A stretch of DNA of 64,000 nt, taken from assembly GCA_948567375.1 (NCBI GenBank), contig OX419762.1:60121034-60185033 (forward strand). The letters are read 5' to 3'. The stretch's first letter is position 1. Every line of letters starts with the position of its first letter. Shown piece after piece: positions 59,237-64,000 of this stretch. This stretch comes from Lunularia cruciata. Lineage: Eukaryota; Streptophyta; Marchantiopsida; Lunulariales; Lunulariaceae. The translations under genes were made by a program, and so were the position numbers. The notes under the pieces were generated by a model, which saw nothing but the letters and a program-made list of their open reading frames with translations, was not told the origin of the DNA and searched no databases.

Positions 59237-59498
59237 GAAGATGGATTAGAACCAAAGGATTTCAACTTTGAAACATGAAAGAGATGGTGGATTTGCATAT
59301 GGTAAGGCAAGCCAATTAGCAACTAGAGAAATGACTTAGGTGACATCAAATGGACCTATCCAATTAGGAGCAAGTTTATGGACTTGGGTATCAAGTGAGA
59401 GGTAGGTTACTAGAAGAAAGCATGACCTTATCACCAAGTTGAAAGGTGAGATCATGATGATGTTGGCCCGTGTATTGTTTTTGACAATTTTGAGCAAC
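59237..59498 (-). pseudogene. B0 integrase C-terminal part
   Basis: Minus-strand sequence aligns with the region between integrase core and chromodomain in B3 (LTFxxGDKVMLSSS, KLAPNWIGPF-type blocks in reverse). It is bounded by the B1 target duplication on the left and the solo LTR target duplication GCAAC (59494-59498) on the right. Confidence 0.8.
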
Positions 59499-60235
59499 TA
59501 TAATACCAAGAGCTAGCCATATGATCTAGATGTGAAATTTGGTTTGGTAACATCTAGAATGATATTATACATGATGGTTGAAATAGATCAGATAAAAGTA
59601 TCACCAAAAGAGTAATTCTACTAATAGGGCCGAAACCGAAATAGACTTGAGAACCTTAGAACCAATAGCTAGACATATGATTTAAAGGTGAGAATTGGTT
59701 TGGTAACATCATGAAGGATGTTACACATGATGTACTAAACAGATCAGAAAGAGGTATCACCAAAAGGGGACTTCTACTAATAGAGTAGGAACCGAAATAT
59801 GCCTGAAATCTTTGAAGGCAATTTTGGAGGCCTAAACGGATGAATTAGGCCTCAAAAATGTGCAAAGCCCCCCCCCCCAATGGAGGAAAAGCTGGCCTTC
59901 CCTCCCCTCACTGTGTCTCGTCAAGAGCTTTCCAATGGTACCTTACTCACATGATTCTGAGATTCCTACAGGAAGATTCCCTAAAAGATTCCCTCCGGTC
60001 AAAGCTTGTTTGACCAACCACATAGGACCTAGACCAGACATGTCACCCATCCAAGTAAGTAATCCAAGGGTGGAGCTTGCTGACATGTATATGTGACACC
60101 TATCTGTGTCCCTAATCCTATGGTGGAGCTTCCTTGGCGGAGATCCTCTTTGGCTATATATAAAGAGAAGGTGCAAGAGATTGTTTGAGTGTGCAATCTG
60201 TGTTTTCTCTCTTCTCTTGTCCTCGGAGTATTACA
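59499..60235 (+). mobile_element. Solo LTR of another retrotransposon family, inserted in B0 integrase
   Basis: A 737-bp unit starting TATAATACC (from TGTAATACC) and ending GGAGTATTACA, with imperfect terminal inverted repeats TGTAATAC/GTATTACA. It is flanked by the 5-bp duplication GCAAC (59494-59498 and 60236-60240). It has a TATA box TATATATAAAG at 60155-60165 and no coding sequence. B0 integrase joins correctly when it is removed. The first part contains a tandem duplication of about 156 bp. It is best read as a solo LTR left by recombination; a short TRIM-like element is the alternative. Confidence 0.8.
59511..59815. repeat. About 156-bp tandem duplication within the solo LTR
   Basis: AGCTAGCCATATGAT...GGTTTGGTAACATC...AGTATCACCAAAAGAG at 59511 recurs at 59667 as AGCTAGACATATGAT...GGTTTGGTAACATC...GGTATCACCAAAAGGG. 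The copies are moderately diverged. Confidence 0.78.
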
Positions 60236-60240
60236 GCAAC

Positions 60241-61140
60241 AAGGAGATAAGGTTTGGCTTGTTGTACGGATTGGGATATTGTGGTCAAGAAGGTAGAAGT
60301 ATAAGGGACATGAGATAGAGGAGAAGAAAGAAGGGAATCTAGAATAAGTGGGTCTTGGCAAAAATTAAGGAAGAAGGGAGTGAACCCGATGCTTGCCTTT
60401 TTGGAATTATTGTAGGCAAACTCAACACCTACAAGACATTCATCCCAATTGGTATGGTGAACATTGACAAAAGCACAAAGCATATCTTCCAAGGTGTAAT
60501 TTTCACATTTGGTTTGTCCATCATTTTGAGGATGATACGTCATGGACAAAGCAAGCTTGGTGCCAAGTATCTAGAAGATTGTTTGCTAAATTTTTTTGGT
60601 AAATCAAGGATCATGGTTGGAGATGAATACACAAGGCATTCCATGATACTTGAATACATTGTTGAAGTAAATTTGGGCTAATATTGGAGAATCCACTATA
60701 TCAAAAGTTGGTGCCAAATGGATTTGCTTACTCAACTTATCCATAAACACCATGATTTTTGTGTGACCTAACTTTGTCCTGAACAAGGAGGTGATGAGAT
60801 CTAGCTCACACGTTCCCATCAAGCAAATGGAATGGAAAGTTGTTGAAGGAGTCCACTTGATTGTTGGGAGCTAGCCTTATTGCATTGGTAGCTTGCACAA
60901 AATTAGACAAACTCTCAAACATCTCATGCCATGTTGGGCAACCATCATTGGTATTGTAGGGTACCCAAGGTCATGTTCACACCCATGTGACTAGTGATTG
61001 GTAAGTTGTGGGCTTCTTGAAGCCATGCAAGTTGTAGATCTCTCTTGGCTAGAACATATCTCCAGTTCTCATAGAATAGAAGGTTTTCCTTGAAGGAGAA
61101 GGTTTTATATTCCTTGTCATGTGCTGCAAGATAACCTTGT
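60241..61140 (-). pseudogene. B0 integrase core and zinc domain, broken
   Basis: An open block 60154-60549 includes YHPQNDGQTKCENYTLEDM, where the catalytic Glu is Lys (60508-60510), and VGVEFAYNNSKKASIGFTPF. The block 60604-60822 holds MVFMDKLSKQIHLAPTFD and VFISNHDP, where the second Asp is Asn. The zinc domain (LPITSHMGVNMTLG) is at 60945-61145. Confidence 0.82.
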
Positions 61141-61149
61141 ACCATTTGA

Positions 61150-62620
61150 AAGAAGGTGTCTTATCATAAAGCTATCCTAAACTTGATTTGGACTTTTGAG
61201 TTGACTAACATTATAGTGATTGCCGTCATGATGAGACAAAGAGACCTCAAATCAGGTCATTGTGATAGGGCATCAAGGATAACATGGAACCTATTGGGTT
61301 TGTATTTAAGTCTGAGGTCAAAAAGTTGTAGTTGTTCTTCCCATTGATGATATCAACTCTTCATGTGCTCCAAATATAATATATGCAACAAGGCTTTGTG
61401 ATTGGTTTGCATGATCACTTGTTTCCCCAAGAGATAATGCTTCCATAACTTGGTGGCATAAACTATTACTAGTTGCTTTTTATCTCAAAAAAAGTAATTC
61501 CTTTCTGCAATGTCCATTTAACAAGACACAAAGGCAATAGGATGAAACATATCTAGAAATTCTTGTTGCAACACAACTTCAATGGCAAAGTTAGAAGCAT
61601 CAAAATCAACCATATAAGGTAGTTGAGGATCATATCATTGAAGAATGGGTCTTGAATATACCATATATTTCAGCTTCTGATATGCTTCTTTGTGCTTGGT
61701 GGTCCATTAAAAGCTTGAGGTCTCCCCATGGGGTCGATCAATGATGTAGTCACATGAGCATAATAGTGGATAAATTGTCAATAAAAACTTGCCAATCCAT
61801 TAAACGCTCACATTTTTGTGGCATCCTTTAGAGTAATCCAATCAATAATGGCCTTGATTTTCCCCTCTTCTATCTTGATCCCCTTTGATGAGATCTATGA
61901 TCCAAGAAGGTAACTTCCTTCTACCAAAAAGCACACTTTGACTTCTTGCAATAACACTTCCATTGACGTAGTAGACTAAGGATTTCTCACACATGATTTA
62001 CATGTTCTACCTCCATCTTGCTATAGATTAAAATATCATCCAAGAACACCACCATGTATCAATCCAATAGCCTATCCAACACCCAATGCATTTGAACCAC
62101 AAAGACTATTGGAGTATTAGTGAGCCCAAAAGGTAGAACTTTCCATTCAAAACGCACATACCTTGTGCAAAAGGTAATATTTTGCACATCCTTTCTATCA
62201 ATGGGAATTTGCCAATAGCCACTTTGGAGATCCATTTTGGAGAAGTATCATGCTTTACTCAATTGATCAAGCAAGTCATCAATTCAAGGCAAGGGATATG
62301 CATTCTTCACTATTTGTGTATTGAGTCCATGATAATCAATATAGAAGCAAAGTCCTACATCCTTTTTTGGAACAAATAGTATTGTTGCTCCTTAAGGAGA
62401 TGTACTATACCGTATGAAATCCTTCTCCTACAACTCCTTTAGTGTTGTTCAAAGCTTGTCTAACTCCTTTTGTGAGAGCCAATAGATTGGTCTATTCATT
62501 GGAGTATTTCCTATCAATAACGCAATCATGAAGGGCATAACATGATCCAAGGGTAATCCCTTTGGCAGATCATTTAGGAACACATTTGTAAACTCTTTAA
62601 ATTTTTTATTAACCATTCTT
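61150..62620 (-). pseudogene. B0 RNase H and reverse transcriptase, heavily broken
   Basis: Aligned block by block with B3 on the minus strand, but no frame stays open for more than a few dozen codons. The conserved order RNase H (61300-61700), thumb (61750-61930), palm (62000-62420) is clear. The catalytic-box region near 62030-62050 still reads [11 protein letters not shown]-like sequence. Confidence 0.78.
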
Positions 62621-62749
62621 TGATAAGGCTTTGGCCCTCATCATCATATTCTCCATGCGCAATTGGCTTGACCAAGAAAGTAGGCTTATTTTCCTCTAAA
62701 GTTTACTTTATGGTTGCTTTATTGACAAAATTCACACCTTGGGATTGAC

Positions 62750-63110
62750 TATTCTTAGGTGTCTTACTCAAAGATGCCAAGAAACTTAGTCAAAAATTCC
62801 TACCTTAGTTTCATACTTGAATTTTTTGTCGGGTCCAATCAAATTGAACATTATGACGTTCAAGCCAAGGCAAAACTAGAATGACATCATAGTGTAGAGG
62901 TGCCACTACAAACCTCATACACTCCAAATACTTCTTCCCAATCTTGAATGGAATAGCATGTGATGTATGGAATGACAGATCCTTTTCTACCATCCGCCAT
63001 CATCAAATTACTTCAAATTATTGACTTGATAAGAATAATTAATTCCTTTGCTAATTTGGATGGAAATGCAATCCTTTGAGCTTCTAAAATCAACCACAAT
63101 CTTATAACCA
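62750..63110 (-). pseudogene. B0 protease, broken
   Basis: An open piece 62811-62993 contains FKIGKKYLECMRFVVAPLHY and ILVLPWLERHNVQFDWT. The active-site region near 63075-63100 is degraded, with VDF in place of the DSG context. Confidence 0.75.
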
Positions 63111-64000
63111 TGATTAGATATCATACCTTGCAAGTGAAACAAACTTGCATAGGTCGAGCCTTCAATACATTAGAACTAATCAAGTTCCCAATATGTGGCT
63201 CAAGTTCTCTTATTGGGATTCTTTGTTCCCTGATCATCATGCTCCACAAATTCCATTTGGGCAATTTTTTTGGGTCGTCCATTCTTGAGTGGACATCCAA
63301 CAATGTGATGCCCAATTTGATAACAATAGAAGTAATCACCATTTTGTCACAATCTTTCCCTATCTATAGGTCCAAGTGGTTTCTATTGGATGGCATTAAT
63401 TTCCATTGGTGTTGGCTCCTCCATCTGTGTGTAGTAGTGTATGGGCAGGTTTTGTGAAAATCAAGGTCAAGACCAAGTTGTTACAACCAAGGAATCAAAG
63501 TGCTCAACCAACTACATAACTTCTTCCAAGTGTTTGGGTTCTTATATGGTCACTTCTAATTTGGTGCATGACTTCAAGCCTCTCACAATAGATCCAAAGC
63601 TTCACCTTCTAATATATCTATAATTTGCATTATGATGTTCTAGAATTGAGTGATGTAGCTTCTTATAGAACCAATCTGCTTCAATTCTACCAACTTATCT
63701 TGTGTAGCTCATGTAGCATTTATTGCTTGAAATTGTCTAATTATTTCACTCTTGAATTCTTCCCATGTCTAGTTTGGTGCAAAAAATTGTCATTTTGAGC
63801 TTGCTCCACTCAAAATTCTCACCATATTTTTGCCACTCCATCCAACTAGCTTGAAGCCAAGAGAATCTATCTTCATTCATCTTGAAGATTTGTAACTTCA
63901 AAATAACATTCACAATCAAACAAAAAATTCTCTATTGAACCTAGGAGGTTCTTGCCTTCAAATACCTTGGGTTTTGGAAATTGGATTTGCTTTTCTCCTT
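63110..64000 (-). pseudogene. B0 gag, broken and cut by the window edge
   Basis: Minus-strand sequence aligns with B3 gag: a degraded CCHC region near 63290-63340 (the minus strand reads IVIKLGITLLDVHSRM in one frame), then hinge and capsid to the window end. The N-terminal extension, primer site and 5' LTR lie beyond 64000. Confidence 0.75.

Larger units (their letters stand above)
41654..64000 (-). mobile_element. B0: chromovirus, outermost of the nest, runs off the window
   Basis: Minus-strand Ty3/Gypsy chromodomain element. Its 3' LTR is 41654-42150 and its polypurine tract and chromodomain lie at 42151-42409. The sequence resumes at 59237 (59232-59236 repeats the AAAAG target site) through integrase, RNase H, reverse transcriptase and protease to gag at 64000. 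The 5' LTR is outside the window. It is interrupted by B1 (42410-59231) and by a solo LTR (59499-60235). It is the most decayed copy, as expected for the oldest layer. Confidence 0.9.

Noticed and set aside
59868-59878. Poly-C run as a functional site
   Set aside because: A short homopolymer inside the solo LTR, prone to slippage and sequencing error, with no supporting context.
60106-60318. ORF spanning the solo LTR-B0 junction
   Set aside because: It crosses the insertion boundary at 60235 and so joins unrelated sequences by chance.

Overview
This is a stretch of plant nuclear DNA. It has spliced genes with GT-AG introns, plant-type LTR retrotransposons, a plant-type (TTTAGGG) telomere-repeat patch and a Helitron-like element. 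The lineage cannot be fixed from the sequence. The one host gene belongs to a family found across land plants, and the heavy nesting of Ty3/Gypsy elements fits a large, repeat-rich genome, possibly of a seed-free plant (weak inference).

Layout. (1) 1-12543: a decayed, plus-strand, non-chromodomain Ty3/Gypsy element (element A, OTA/Athila-like). The window edge cuts its 5' LTR. The 2.65-kb terminal repeats carry remnants of an extra coiled-coil ORF, which is unusual. (2) 12544-20191: AT-rich intergenic DNA with a 33-bp hairpin, an old LTR relic, a 77-bp tandem duplication and a short Helitron-like element. (3) 20192-36473, minus strand: one complete leucine-rich-repeat receptor kinase gene of the LRR-VIII-1 type. 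I rebuilt it as 20 coding exons (2736 nt, 911 aa plus stop). All splice phases agree. One 7.9-kb intron inside the kinase domain is packed with two local repeat families. (4) 36474-41653: intergenic DNA with a long (AT)n run and unidentified decayed coding-like sequence. (5) 41654-64000: a four-level nest of one chromodomain Ty3/Gypsy (chromovirus) family. B0 (minus, running off the right edge) contains B1 (plus), which contains B2 (minus), which contains B3 (minus, 5.66 kb). A solo LTR of another family also sits in B0. The three inner elements and the solo LTR each have 5-bp target-site duplications, which prove the order of insertion.

How the parts relate. The receptor kinase is the only gene that looks functional. 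It keeps a signal peptide, LRRNT cap, LRRs, extracellular domain, transmembrane helix and all kinase catalytic motifs. No retroelement looks autonomous: every gag and pol reading frame is broken, and several catalytic residues are lost. Comparing the four related chromovirus copies recovers features that no single copy shows: an N-terminal Gag extension hidden by stops at different codons, an integrase Glu-to-Lys change shared by three of four copies, and a U3 promoter made of repeated GAAGCTTC palindromes just upstream of a TATA box.
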